DNA of 15,252 nucleotides, from positions 1 through 15,252 of the forward strand of contig DGLO01000121.1 in the NCBI GenBank assembly GCA_002388005.1, read 5' to 3'. The notes under the pieces were generated by a model. It was not told the DNA's origin. It worked only from the letters and a program-made list of their open reading frames with translations, and ran no database searches. This document shows, piece after piece, positions 6,151 through 13,413 of this stretch; positions within the stretch are counted from its first letter, which is position 1, and every line of letters starts with the position of its first letter. The DNA comes from Candidatus Neomicrothrix sp. UBA4542 (GTDB lineage Bacteria > Actinomycetota > Acidimicrobiia > Acidimicrobiales > Poriferisodalaceae). Both the position numbers and the translations under genes were made by a program.

Positions 6151-7398
6151 ATGAGCTATCCCGTAACCGAATATCTGAACTCAGCTACCGCCGGTGGTTT
6201 AGGGCTAGGTACTCTCGATCTAGTGGGTTCACGCGACGACGAAGCGATGCTTGAAACGGTGGAGCACTTTCGACAACGGCGGCGTCTGTCATCAGTGGAT
6301 CCGAGTCATCTCGATTTAATCATCGACGAGATCTCGTTAGCTGGAAGCGAGCCTGTCGAGTACGTCGCAAGGCTCTTCAATTCACATGAAGTGGTGTTCG
6401 TCGGACACGATCTTCCATCGCGAAAAACAGGTTTGTTTATGCAGGAATTGATCCCTGCGGTGCGAAGTGCCGGCGTTGAACTCTTAGGTATCGAGTGGGC
6501 GTGCGTCGACGATCAGTCATTGTTGGACGAACTTGTCAACGCTCCGCAATTCGACGAAGGCATTGCTCGGTCGGCTTTGTTCAGGTGGGGGTTACGCCAT
6601 CATTTCGCCTATGTCGAATATTTAGACATCCTTCGTTCAGTCTGGGGGGTCAATAGAACACGCGAACCTCATTCGCCAAGCTTTCGGGTTGTTGCCCTCG
6701 ACTACGACATAGAAATTGACGCCGTAACTGACACGGCCGATTTGCGTTCGCCTTACGCGTGGGAACATCTACGTCCTCGCGGACCAGCTTCGAGACACAT
6801 GGCAGACGTGTTGCTACGGGAGTTCGTTGAAAGGGGCCACAAGGCGTTGGTTCTCACGCGAACCGGGAACGCGTTGACTCGACTGCGGCGCCGGCCACAC
6901 CCGGTAACGGACCGAATCGATAGAGAAATCGTCAATGGTTGGGTCGTCGGCTGCGGGAATCATGTCTATAGCGCCATCGCTGATCAGGCAGCGACTGTTC
7001 TGATCCACCAACCGCTCCCAGCCGAGGGTGAACATGGTTTTTTCACCCTTCCAGCGGACGGCTATTTGGACGCCGCGTTTGCTCACCCCAACGGGCCTCG
7101 CTTTCCGATCGCTTTTGATGTCGGTTCCGGTCCTATTGGTCGACTCCCATGCTCAACTTCTGCTGACGGGGGGGACATGTCTCAATTTGCTCATGGCTGG
7201 GTGTTTCTTGAGACTTCAAGCCGTCTGCAAGGCCCAACCCCTCTGACAGGATTGTTCGATGACGGAAACATCGCCGAAGCTCGTCGGTGGTCGCTCGATC
7301 CTCATCTTCGAAGTTCCGACGCGACTGCCACTGATTTCGATGCCGCTCTCAGTAATGCAGCCGCAGCGGCTGAGCTCGGTTGGACTCAGATTGTCTAA
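6151..7398 (+). CDS. ChaN/Tiki-superfamily-like protein, first of two tandem paralogues
   Basis: A 415-residue protein from ATG 6151; an upstream in-frame ATG at 6088 lies inside mshC and has no support. The order VVFVGHDLPSR (81-91), then a helix, then LLGIEWA (111-117) recalls the ChaN/TraB/Tiki superfamily, where GExH and an acidic LExx strand contribute metal or active-site residues. Here the glutamate is replaced by histidine (GHD) and the usual His is absent. YVEYLDILRSVWGVNR matches YREYADVLKAAWSLNR in the next gene, so the two are paralogues. No signal peptide or membrane span is seen. It is the first gene of an operon ending with a nucleotidase and a Nudix protein. The superfamily call is tentative and the function unknown. 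Confidence 0.6.
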   Translation: MSYPVTEYLNSATAGGLGLGTLDLVGSRDDEAMLETVEHFRQRRRLSSVDPSHLDLIIDEISLAGSEPVEYVARLFNSHEVVFVGHDLPSRKTGLFMQELIPAVRSAGVELLGIEWACVDDQSLLDELVNAPQFDEGIARSALFRWGLRHHFAYVEYLDILRSVWGVNRTREPHSPSFRVVALDYDIEIDAVTDTADLRSPYAWEHLRPRGPASRHMADVLLREFVERGHKALVLTRTGNALTRLRRRPHPVTDRIDREIVNGWVVGCGNHVYSAIADQAATVLIHQPLPAEGEHGFFTLPADGYLDAAFAHPNGPRFPIAFDVGSGPIGRLPCSTSADGGDMSQFAHGWVFLETSSRLQGPTPLTGLFDDGNIAEARRWSLDPHLRSSDATATDFDAALSNAAAAAELGWTQIV

Positions 7399-7415
7399 CG
7401 CGCGATGGTGCAGAG

Positions 7416-8540
7416 ATGAACGAGACCGCTGAGATTAGTGGGCAGCACAAATCTTCGCTGCAATCACCGCAAGCGCACCTGGCGGAGTTAGCCGCGTCTA
7501 AACAGTTGGTGTTACTTGGTGACCAAGTCGGGGTCGCGCAGCATGTCCGTTTCGTAGCCGAGTCATTACCGGAGCTTTACTCCGCTGGCGTCAGCAATTT
7601 GGCGTGGGAGTTCACCAACCAGCGCTCCCAAAAGCATCTAGACGAGCTTGTGTTCTCTGACTCGTGGGACGAGAACCGATGCATCGAATTGTTTGTGGAT
7701 CTGCTCGGAATCGGGTTCACCTATCGCGAATATGCTGACGTTCTCAAGGCCGCGTGGTCATTGAACCGCAGTCTCGAGACAGATGCTGATCCTTTTCGGG
7801 TGATTGGTCTGGGTCTCCCTACTTATGTTGAGGATCCTGAGCTGCTCGAAGGACGATCGGCCGCCGAATTGGACCTGCGCAACTGGTGGATGGGGGGGCA
7901 TTATCGCGACATCGTGGCGTTTCACATGGCGAGCACCTTGACCAGTGAAGTCCTCCGCTGGGAGCAGCGGGCCGTCGTCTTATTATCAGCGGAGAGCACT
8001 ACGACCCGGTTGATCCAATGGGTAGACGGCGTCGCGACAGTGAGCGTCGGCAATCTTCTTCATCGTTGGATGGGAGAAGGTGTGGCTCGGGTGGTGTTTC
8101 ATGGAGCCGTGTCAGACAGCGGTGCTATTGAACGAGTGGAGTCATTGGTTGCACGAGCGCCCGAACAACCCGAACAATTCGGCATCTCTCTTGGACTTTC
8201 GACGCTCGGCAACGTAGGGGTAAATGAGGTGATCGGCACCATCGACGGGATCGAAACGTCGTTGAGGCTTCGCGATATTGCGGACAGCTACATATGGTTA
8301 GGAAATATTGAAAGCTGGGAGCCCTGTCAGTTGATTGATGGTGTCATAACCGATGACAACTTCTCCGATTTGGAGGCGCGCTATCGTGCTCTCGATCCAA
8401 GATCTGAACCTTGGACGGCTGCTGAACTTGAGGAAATACGCGAAGAGGGACGACTCGAGCTTTCAACGTCCTGGCCAAAACTGCCCGCGATTGAGGAGCC
8501 GTCGGATAAACGTCGTCGGTTCAGAAAGCGGCGCTCATGA
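7416..8540 (+). CDS. ChaN/Tiki-superfamily-like protein, second tandem paralogue
   Basis: A 374-residue protein with its start at ATG 7416, 17 nt after the stop of its paralogue; an earlier in-frame ATG (7380) overlaps that gene and is less likely. It shares the N-terminal layout: LVLLGDQVGV (31-40) where ChaN-like proteins have GExH, then SNLAWEF (60-66), then YREYADVLKAAWSLNR. The first motif again lacks the expected Glu and His. The middle and C-terminal parts diverge strongly from the first copy, and it ends in the basic tail KRRRFRKRRS, suggesting nucleic acid or acidic-surface contact. The stop overlaps the next ATG by 4 nt, implying coupling to the HAD nucleotidase. Both paralogues kept side by side suggests they work together, perhaps as a heteromer, but this is inferred. 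Confidence 0.6.
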   Translation: MNETAEISGQHKSSLQSPQAHLAELAASKQLVLLGDQVGVAQHVRFVAESLPELYSAGVSNLAWEFTNQRSQKHLDELVFSDSWDENRCIELFVDLLGIGFTYREYADVLKAAWSLNRSLETDADPFRVIGLGLPTYVEDPELLEGRSAAELDLRNWWMGGHYRDIVAFHMASTLTSEVLRWEQRAVVLLSAESTTTRLIQWVDGVATVSVGNLLHRWMGEGVARVVFHGAVSDSGAIERVESLVARAPEQPEQFGISLGLSTLGNVGVNEVIGTIDGIETSLRLRDIADSYIWLGNIESWEPCQLIDGVITDDNFSDLEARYRALDPRSEPWTAAELEEIREEGRLELSTSWPKLPAIEEPSDKRRRFRKRRS

Positions 8541-9187
8541 ACGACTTTATTCTCGGAGTTGACCTGGACGGAGTGTGTGGGCAACACACTGAGATGTTTC
8601 GCGAAATAGTCGCCACAGAGCTCGGGGTGACGGAGGACTCGCTGCCTCTGGAGCGAAGCTGGGATTTTCGTGAGTGGGGTTTCGGTCCCGACGATTTTGA
8701 ACGTCTGCACCGCGTGGCAGTACTTGAATACCGAATGTTCAGAGACATGAAGGTAATGCCAGGTTGCGCTGAGGCGCTGTGGCGCCTGTCCGATGCTGGT
8801 GTGTGGATCCGCATCGTCACGCATCGGTTGTATGTCAATTGGGGGCACGCGGTCGCTATTGCAGATACCGCTCAATGGCTCGATCAGCAACGCATCCCGT
8901 ATCGAGATGTTTGTTTTGTGGGTGAGAAACCCGATGTCGCTGCTCATGCCTACGTCGACGATGGACCACACAACGTCGAGGGCTTACGAGAAGCGGGACA
9001 TACCGTCATTACCTTCGATCAGCCCTACAACCGACATATAGATGGCCCGCGCGTATCTTCCTGGCCGGAGCTGGAGGCGGTGGTTTTGAAGTTGGCAGCT
9101 GACCACGCCGGTTCTATTGCGCAGCAGTTACCTGGTTTAGGGGCTGGCTCGGACCGCTTATTCGAACGAACTAGGGAGCAGTCTTGA
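8537..9187 (+). CDS. HAD-superfamily 5'(3')-deoxyribonucleotidase-like protein
   Basis: A 216-residue HAD hydrolase. Motif I is GVDLDGV (7-13) with nucleophile Asp9 and acid/base Asp11. Motif II is the IVTHR threonine (Thr95). The motif III lysine is Lys131 in GEKPD, and the metal-binding motif is YVDDGPHNV (139-147). This pattern, and the helical cap between about 15 and 75, fit the 5'-nucleotidase (NT5C/deoxyribonucleotidase) group that dephosphorylates nucleoside monophosphates. The ATG overlaps the preceding stop as ATGA, and its own stop overlaps the TTG start of the Nudix gene as TTGA, so translation is likely coupled on both sides. Substrate is not certain; other small-phosphate HAD activities remain possible. 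Confidence 0.78.
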   Translation: MNDFILGVDLDGVCGQHTEMFREIVATELGVTEDSLPLERSWDFREWGFGPDDFERLHRVAVLEYRMFRDMKVMPGCAEALWRLSDAGVWIRIVTHRLYVNWGHAVAIADTAQWLDQQRIPYRDVCFVGEKPDVAAHAYVDDGPHNVEGLREAGHTVITFDQPYNRHIDGPRVSSWPELEAVVLKLAADHAGSIAQQLPGLGAGSDRLFERTREQS

Positions 9188-9903
9188 GCGTTTCGACAGA
9201 GCCGATTGATGCGGCAACGGTGGTGGTTGCAAGAGACACAGATGAAGGTATCGAGGTTCTGATGCTCCGGCGTAATTCGAAAATCTATTTTGGAGGAATG
9301 TGGGTTTTCCCTGGTGGCAGAGTCGATGAGGGCGATCGAACTGACGAGATGCTGGTGTCGGTATGCGACGACGGCGACGGTCGCGGATTTCGTGCTGCAG
9401 CGATTCGCGAAGCACAGGAAGAGGCGGGGATCGATCTCAGCAATGCTGACTTGCATCATTTCGCGCATTGGTTACCTCCCGCAGTTCGACCAAAACGTTT
9501 TTCTACACAGTTCTTTTTGGCCATTGCGCCAAAAGATCATCATGTTGCGATAGATCACGGAGAGATCACTGAACATCATTGGATGACTCCTGCTAATGCC
9601 TTGCGGCGTCGGTCAGATGGCGAGATCGAGATAGTGACGCCAACTTTTTGCACCCTCAATTGGCTCAAACAATTCCGAACCGTTCCCGACGCATGCGCTG
9701 CTATTAAAGGTCCGGAGTGTTTTCACACCCATATCAAGCAGGTTGCTGGTTCCGATCCGGGGGTGGTCGCGTTTTACTCCGGCGATGTGTCCTATGACTC
9801 TCTGGACTTGGAGGCTTCAGGTCCCCGTCGTCGCTGCTACATGCTTCAATCCGCTTGGTGGTGGGAAGAGCATGAGGGCGAGGAGTCAATTCTCAGCGAC
9901 TAA
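9184..9903 (+). CDS. Nudix hydrolase, NUDT19/RP2-like subfamily
   Basis: A 239-residue Nudix protein that would hydrolyse a nucleoside diphosphate linked to another group. The Nudix box is split: VFPGGRVDEGD at 41-51, then an insertion, then IREAQEEAGI at 74-83, as in NUDT19-type proteins. WLPPAVRPKRFSTQFFLA (96-113) resembles the conserved block following the box in this subfamily, some members of which cleave CoA or acyl-CoA. The TTG start at 9184 is supported by GGGAG at 9174-9178, 5 nt upstream, and by the 4-nt TTGA overlap with the nucleotidase gene. It is the last gene of its operon and converges on the nitrile hydratase genes with only 20 bp between stops. The CoA link is an inference from family resemblance. 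Confidence 0.85.
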   Translation: MSVSTEPIDAATVVVARDTDEGIEVLMLRRNSKIYFGGMWVFPGGRVDEGDRTDEMLVSVCDDGDGRGFRAAAIREAQEEAGIDLSNADLHHFAHWLPPAVRPKRFSTQFFLAIAPKDHHVAIDHGEITEHHWMTPANALRRRSDGEIEIVTPTFCTLNWLKQFRTVPDACAAIKGPECFHTHIKQVAGSDPGVVAFYSGDVSYDSLDLEASGPRRRCYMLQSAWWWEEHEGEESILSD

Positions 9904-9923
9904 CGGTCCGAGGTTGTGGCGGG

Positions 9924-10259
9924 TTAGTGATCGTGGCCATGTGGGCGCTGCGCATAAGTGAAAGCTCGTCCATCTAGTTCAGAAGAATCAAGCAGGGTCG
10001 AATCGCTCAACATTTGTTCCAGGGCCTGTACCCAACAGGTGTAGTAGTCCCAAGGTGGACGCTCATGAACATCTGTCGACTCCCAGGCGCCAATTGTCGT
10101 AATTAGGCGGGTTCGGAAGTCCTCCCAGCTAAAGCGTCCGGACTCAACTAGGTCCGCTGTTACCCCAAAGGCTCGACTTTGCCAGGGTGCTTCGAAAACC
10201 AATTCGCCGTTGAGTCGGGGCGGGGCTGCTGAATCGTTAAGAATCTCGACCTCATTCAC
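9924..10259 (-). CDS. Nitrile hydratase accessory protein (metallochaperone/activator)
   Basis: A 111-residue protein of the nitrile hydratase accessory family, small proteins that help load the metal and mature the alpha subunit (P14K/NhhG-like). Support comes from FEAPWQSRAFGVTADLVESG (22-41), followed by FSWEDFRTRL and WDYYTCWVQALEQML, which match the family layout PWEaqaFal...FtW.eW...yY..W..aLE. It starts at GTG 10259, whose GTGA overlaps the alpha-subunit stop, so the two are coupled. The C-terminus RPHGHDH is histidine-rich and could contribute to metal handling, though this is speculative. The order beta-alpha-accessory is that of cobalt-type nitrile hydratase operons. Confidence 0.87.
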   Translation of the reverse strand: MNEVEILNDSAAPPRLNGELVFEAPWQSRAFGVTADLVESGRFSWEDFRTRLITTIGAWESTDVHERPPWDYYTCWVQALEQMLSDSTLLDSSELDGRAFTYAQRPHGHDH

Positions 10260-10864
10260 GGCGTAATTGCCTTTGCCACTCCGATCATGGAATCTCTAGT
10301 CACGAGGCGGGCAAGGTCTTCTAGGTCTAGGTCGTCGGTGCCTTCGGGTTGTTCAGGGAGGACGAGAAAACGTGTTTCTGAACTGCTATCCCACACTCGT
10401 AGCTCTGTTTCGGTTTCAAGAGTGAGGCCCATCTCTTCGAGAACCTTTCGGGGTTCGCGCACTATTCTCGCTCGATATTCGGGGCTCTTGTACCAATTGG
10501 GAGGGAGACCGAGAAGAGCCCAGGGGTAGCAAGAGCACAGGGTGCAGACCACGACATTGTGAACGCCCCGCTCGTTGGCTTTGACTTCGATGTGCTCAAT
10601 CTCGGCGCCTTGGACACCTTCAGAAATCAGGACTGCGTCAGCGTCGGCGAGAAGGCGCTCGCGAAAGTCAGGGTTGGTCCATGCCTTGGCGACTAGCCGA
10701 GCTCCAATCATTGGGCCTAGATCATTTTCGAAACGGTCGATCAGTGCGTCGACGCGTGACCGATCAACAAGTCCTTTTTCGACAAGTAAGTCCTCCAGTG
10801 CTTCGGTCCGAACCTCGGGCGAACGAGGGTCAACCTGATGATGGTGGTCCGTTTCAGAACTCAC
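10256..10864 (-). CDS. nthA: Nitrile hydratase alpha subunit, cobalt type
   Basis: Catalytic subunit of nitrile hydratase, which hydrates nitriles to amides. The metal claw is VCTLCSCYPW with Cys107, Cys110, Ser111 and Cys112; Cys110 and Cys112 correspond to the cysteines oxidised to sulfinate and sulfenate. CTLCSC, with Thr rather than Ser at its second position, is the cobalt-type form. YKSPEYRARIVREPRKVL (125-142) is the conserved block after the claw. Length 202 is typical. The N-terminus contains HHH at 7-9. It starts at GTG 10864, overlapping the beta-subunit stop as GTGA, with GGGGAGG 4 nt upstream, so the start is well supported. No amidase gene is visible here, so the fate of the amide is unknown. 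Confidence 0.95.
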   Translation of the reverse strand: MSSETDHHHQVDPRSPEVRTEALEDLLVEKGLVDRSRVDALIDRFENDLGPMIGARLVAKAWTNPDFRERLLADADAVLISEGVQGAEIEHIEVKANERGVHNVVVCTLCSCYPWALLGLPPNWYKSPEYRARIVREPRKVLEEMGLTLETETELRVWDSSSETRFLVLPEQPEGTDDLDLEDLARLVTRDSMIGVAKAITP

Positions 10865-11574
10865 ACTGCCTCCCCTGCCGCCGTGAGATAATTCTCGTAT
10901 AAGTCGACATTAATCACTACGTCGACTTCAGCTTCGCTCCCCCAAAGATCCTCGGCTCGATACGCTACGCACAGGACGTGTTGGGGTCGTTCACCTAGGT
11001 CATGAGCGGTGCTATCTGGCAGTACTTCAGCTGGGTGGATCTTGACAACGGTCCCCACCACCCCGCTGACGTATTTCGGAAGTCGGGTGTGGCCGGTTTC
11101 GTTATGTCCGAGCGCCACCACGCTGTCACCAACCGCGAACTTGGGGGGTTCGGCCAAGTCGCGGCGGACTGTTCTGCCACCCGGCGTGGGGGTGGTTCGA
11201 TCAGCCGGCAATTGGTTCGGATCTTTTTGCCCTACCGGTGAGGCACGGTGAGCCGGGCCGGTGCCCTTTGTGGCACCAACAAGATCATCCAATTCACCTG
11301 AGGCGAGGTGCCCGTATTCTTCGAGAAGTACCTCCATCACAGCTTCCCAACGGCCGTAATAGCCGCCATGGTCAAAATAATCTTCTCGGTCGAGACGCTC
11401 AATCGCGTATCGCATCTCACCTGGTCGTGTAGCCGTACGGCGCAGCACCTGGAACATCAACCCGAAAACTCGTCGCTCCCAGTCGCTGTGGAACGCCGGT
11501 TCATCAGGACTATGAGGTACCTCACCCCACCCTTGGGTTCCACCTAGGTCGTGAATACCGAGATCTCCACTCAA
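10861..11574 (-). CDS. nthB: Nitrile hydratase beta subunit
   Basis: Partner subunit that completes the active-site cavity of nitrile hydratase. The N-terminal GIHDLGGTQGWG matches the family's start (GIHDLGGMxGFG). DREDYFDHGGYYGRW fits the central helical region, and the C-terminal half (PPKFAVGDSV, then HTRLPKYVSGVVGTV, then CVAYRAEDLWG) is the SH3-like barrel. The open frame extends upstream to 11721 inside the SDR gene, but beta subunits begin only a few residues before GIHDLGG. I therefore choose TTG 11574 (237 residues), which has GGAAG 11 nt upstream and lies 7 nt after the SDR stop. ATG 11607 is an alternative. The region around residues 110-140 is a loose Pro/Gly/Thr-rich linker. Confidence 0.92.
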   Translation of the reverse strand: MSGDLGIHDLGGTQGWGEVPHSPDEPAFHSDWERRVFGLMFQVLRRTATRPGEMRYAIERLDREDYFDHGGYYGRWEAVMEVLLEEYGHLASGELDDLVGATKGTGPAHRASPVGQKDPNQLPADRTTPTPGGRTVRRDLAEPPKFAVGDSVVALGHNETGHTRLPKYVSGVVGTVVKIHPAEVLPDSTAHDLGERPQHVLCVAYRAEDLWGSEAEVDVVINVDLYENYLTAAGEAV

Positions 11575-11581
11575 CTGTGAC

Positions 11582-12355
11582 TCATCTTCCGTGAACAGAA
11601 CCACCATCGACGGTGTAGACACCGCCGTTGATGTAGCTGGCGTCGTCCGAGGCAAGGAAGGCCACCAATGCAGCGACTTCGTCGGGCTCGCCGTAACGGC
11701 CCATCGGGTTTCGCGCGGCAAAGTCTTTGCGGATCATTTCAGCCTGATCGCCTCCGATGCCCTCTTCCAGACTCCGCATCATCCGCGTTTCAATTGGCGA
11801 GGGACACACAGCGTTGACACGAATCCCCTGGGGAACGAGTTCGAGAGCGGCTGATTTGGTGAGCCCGAGAACACCATGCTTGCTCGCGACGTAGGCGGAC
11901 AGTCCTCTGGCTCCCAACAGGCCAGCTGTGGACGCAGTGTTGACTATCGCGCCGCCACCATTGGCAATCATCGCGGGGGCCGCGTGTTTCATCCCTAACC
12001 AGACGCCTCGGAGGTTGACGTTGATAACTCGATCGAAATCTTCTTCGGGGTAGTCAACAAGGCCAATAATTCGCCCTTCAATGCCAGCATTATTGAAGAG
12101 GACGTCGAGACGCCCGAACTCTTCAACGGATTGTTCCACGTAGCGCGATACATCGGATCCCTCACTGCAATCAGCCGTCAACGCAACGGCATCGACCCCG
12201 AATGGCTCCGCCTCCCCAAGCGCCGCATCTAGATCTGATCCGTCGAGATCAACGGCAATGATGCGAGCTCCCTCGGAAGCGAAACGGCGCACCGCGGCGA
12301 GGCCTATTCCGCCAGCGGCTCCTGTGACCACGACGACCTTGTCTTGAAAGCGCAT
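11582..12355 (-). CDS. SDR-family NAD(P)-dependent oxidoreductase
   Basis: A classical short-chain dehydrogenase/reductase of 257 residues. Cofactor motif TGAAGGIG is at 11-18. Asp36 (IIAVDLD) at the end of beta-2 points to NAD(H). NNAG is at 88-91, and the catalytic residues are Ser142, Tyr155 and Lys159 (YVASK). The C-terminal YINGGVYTVDGG is the usual SDR ending. The ATG at 12355 has GAGAGG 8 nt upstream; the GTG at 12361 is too close to that site. It lies 7 nt before the nitrile hydratase beta start and is probably cotranscribed with it, suggesting it oxidises or reduces an alcohol or ketone related to the nitrile substrate. It is divergent from the epoxide-hydrolase-like gene across 56 bp. 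The substrate is unknown. Confidence 0.92.
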   Translation of the reverse strand: MRFQDKVVVVTGAAGGIGLAAVRRFASEGARIIAVDLDGSDLDAALGEAEPFGVDAVALTADCSEGSDVSRYVEQSVEEFGRLDVLFNNAGIEGRIIGLVDYPEEDFDRVINVNLRGVWLGMKHAAPAMIANGGGAIVNTASTAGLLGARGLSAYVASKHGVLGLTKSAALELVPQGIRVNAVCPSPIETRMMRSLEEGIGGDQAEMIRKDFAARNPMGRYGEPDEVAALVAFLASDDASYINGGVYTVDGGSVHGR

Positions 12356-12411
12356 GGGCACAGCCTCTCACGGATGAGCACGGCCAATCGGATCCTGCAA
12401 CAATTGGAACC
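12356..12411. promoter_or_regulatory. Divergent intergenic region between the SDR/nitrile hydratase and selenoprotein operons
   Basis: These 56 bp separate two divergent starts and must hold, or closely border, both promoters. GAGAGG on the minus strand serves the SDR. On the plus side only GGAA lies close to the LEH-like ATG at 12412, too near for a good ribosome binding site, so that transcript may be leaderless. I could not identify a convincing -35/-10 pair. The arrangement would allow shared control of both operons. Confidence 0.35.
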
Positions 12412-12801
12412 ATGAGCGATGCAACTAGCCCCGAAGAAGTCGTGAACAACTTCATTGAGAAGATTGAGGCGAAAGATCTTGACGCCGCACTCGATCATGT
12501 TTCCGAAGACTGTTACTACGACAACGTACCTATTGGCGACATGACCGGACGCGAGGACATGCACAAGTTTCTCAGCGGACTGCTTAAGGGTGAAGGTCCT
12601 GTGGAGTTCGAGGTCGTTCGTCAAACGGCGACGGGTAACACCGTGATGAACGAACGACTCGACCGCTTTCAAACTGGCAGTGGCCGTCAAATAGAACTCC
12701 CTGTGATGGGCATTTTTGAAGTCAATGACGGTCTCATCACTTTTTGGCGCGATTACTTCGACAACGGCATGTTTCTTAAACAAATAAAGGGTGACGACTA
12801 G
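12412..12801 (+). CDS. Limonene-1,2-epoxide-hydrolase-like protein
   Basis: A 129-residue protein of the limonene epoxide hydrolase/SnoaL-like fold, which opens epoxides by water activated by an Asp-Arg-Asp set with Tyr and Asn. All of these have counterparts: Tyr36 and Asn38 in YYDN, Arg82 and Asp84 in NERLDRF, and Asp114 in FWRDYFD (111-117). The start SPEEVVNNFIEKIEAKDLD is the typical first helix. Length is slightly under the usual 140-150. It is the first gene of the plus-strand operon and is followed 60 nt later by the UGSC selenoprotein. The retained catalytic residues make hydrolase activity likely, but related NTF2-like proteins bind other ligands and the substrate is unknown. Confidence 0.85.
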   Translation: MSDATSPEEVVNNFIEKIEAKDLDAALDHVSEDCYYDNVPIGDMTGREDMHKFLSGLLKGEGPVEFEVVRQTATGNTVMNERLDRFQTGSGRQIELPVMGIFEVNDGLITFWRDYFDNGMFLKQIKGDD

Positions 12802-12861
12802 CATGGTGGTGTCGGCACTTAACGTGTCGATCCGTACGAACAACATTTACAAGGGGGAACG

Positions 12862-13401
12862 GTGAGTATCACTACCGAATTCCACGACCCTCGAGCCGAG
12901 CCTCAAGCGGTTGCGGAACCTTACGAGCTAGACGTTGACCTAGAAAGACCTATGACGATTGGTCTTGTGGCTAACGGGTTCCCCGATAGCGTCCGTTTCC
13001 TGGATCATGTCGAGAAATCGTTGGCCCAGGTTGTTCCGGCGGCGTCGTTCGTTCGCTACGACAAAGGTGATGCGTCATCGGTCGTTAGTGGCTCGATGCT
13101 CGAAGAGATTCAGGCCGAGTGTCAGGCGGTAGTTGCTGCCTACGGCCATTGAGGCAGCTGCACTTCTGGCACCGTGCGTGACAGCATTTCAGTAGCTCGG
13201 CTGGGCATTCCTGCCGTAGCCCTCGTCACAGAAGAATTTTGGCCTCAGGGCGACTTCTTCGCTCATTCCACCGGCATGCCCGAGGTACCTCGCATTAAGT
13301 TGCCCCACCCGGTTGCTGGGACGGGGGAACAAAAGATGGCCGAGGTTGCCGCAGATATCACTCCCTCCATCATCGACTTGTTGTCGGGCGGAACCAATTA
13401 A
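12862..13401 (+). CDS. UGSC-family selenoprotein with selenocysteine at in-frame TGA (13150-13152)
   Basis: One 179-residue protein interrupted by TGA at 13150-13152, read as selenocysteine 97. The sequence across it is YGH-U-GSCTSGTVRDSI, the defining UGSC motif; cysteine homologues read CGSCTS at the same place. Upstream, PMTIGLVANGFPDS and IQAECQAVVAAYGH, and downstream, RLGIPAVALVTEEF, fit the family on both sides of the codon in one frame with no frameshift. This rules out two genes. It starts at GTG 12862 with AAGGGGG 4 nt upstream and ends at TAA 13401; the next gene begins 12 nt later. The Sec-Gly-Ser-Cys pair suggests a redox or nucleophilic active site. The family's reaction is not established to my knowledge. 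Readthrough needs SelA, SelB, SelC and SelD elsewhere in the genome. Confidence 0.9.
13153..13185 (+). promoter_or_regulatory. Candidate bacterial SECIS element downstream of the Sec TGA
   Basis: Directly after the TGA, GCAC (13160-13163) can pair with GTGC (13174-13177) around the loop TTCTGGCACC. GCT (13157-13159) can pair with AGC (13183-13185) across an asymmetric bulge. A GG (13168-13169) lies in the loop, 15 nt beyond the TGA, near the distance at which SelB-recognised loops occur. The GG is not at the first loop positions as in the usual consensus, so the fold is tentative and the true element may pair differently. Confidence 0.45.
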
Positions 13402-13413
13402 CGCGAGGCCAAG

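Noticed and set aside
8381..8971. Minus-strand ORF of 196 residues
   Set aside because: It lies opposite the second ChaN-like gene and the HAD nucleotidase gene, both with motifs and coupled starts; its translation shows no family features.
11575..11721. Extended N-terminus for nitrile hydratase beta overlapping the SDR gene
   Set aside because: The family begins just before GIHDLGG. The extra residues come from the SDR coding region in another frame.
13150..13401. A separate 75-residue gene starting at GTG 13174, or a pseudogene broken by a nonsense mutation
   Set aside because: The frame is unbroken on both sides of one TGA and the codons around it form the UGSC motif. A random nonsense mutation would be unlikely to fall on the one position where selenocysteine is expected.
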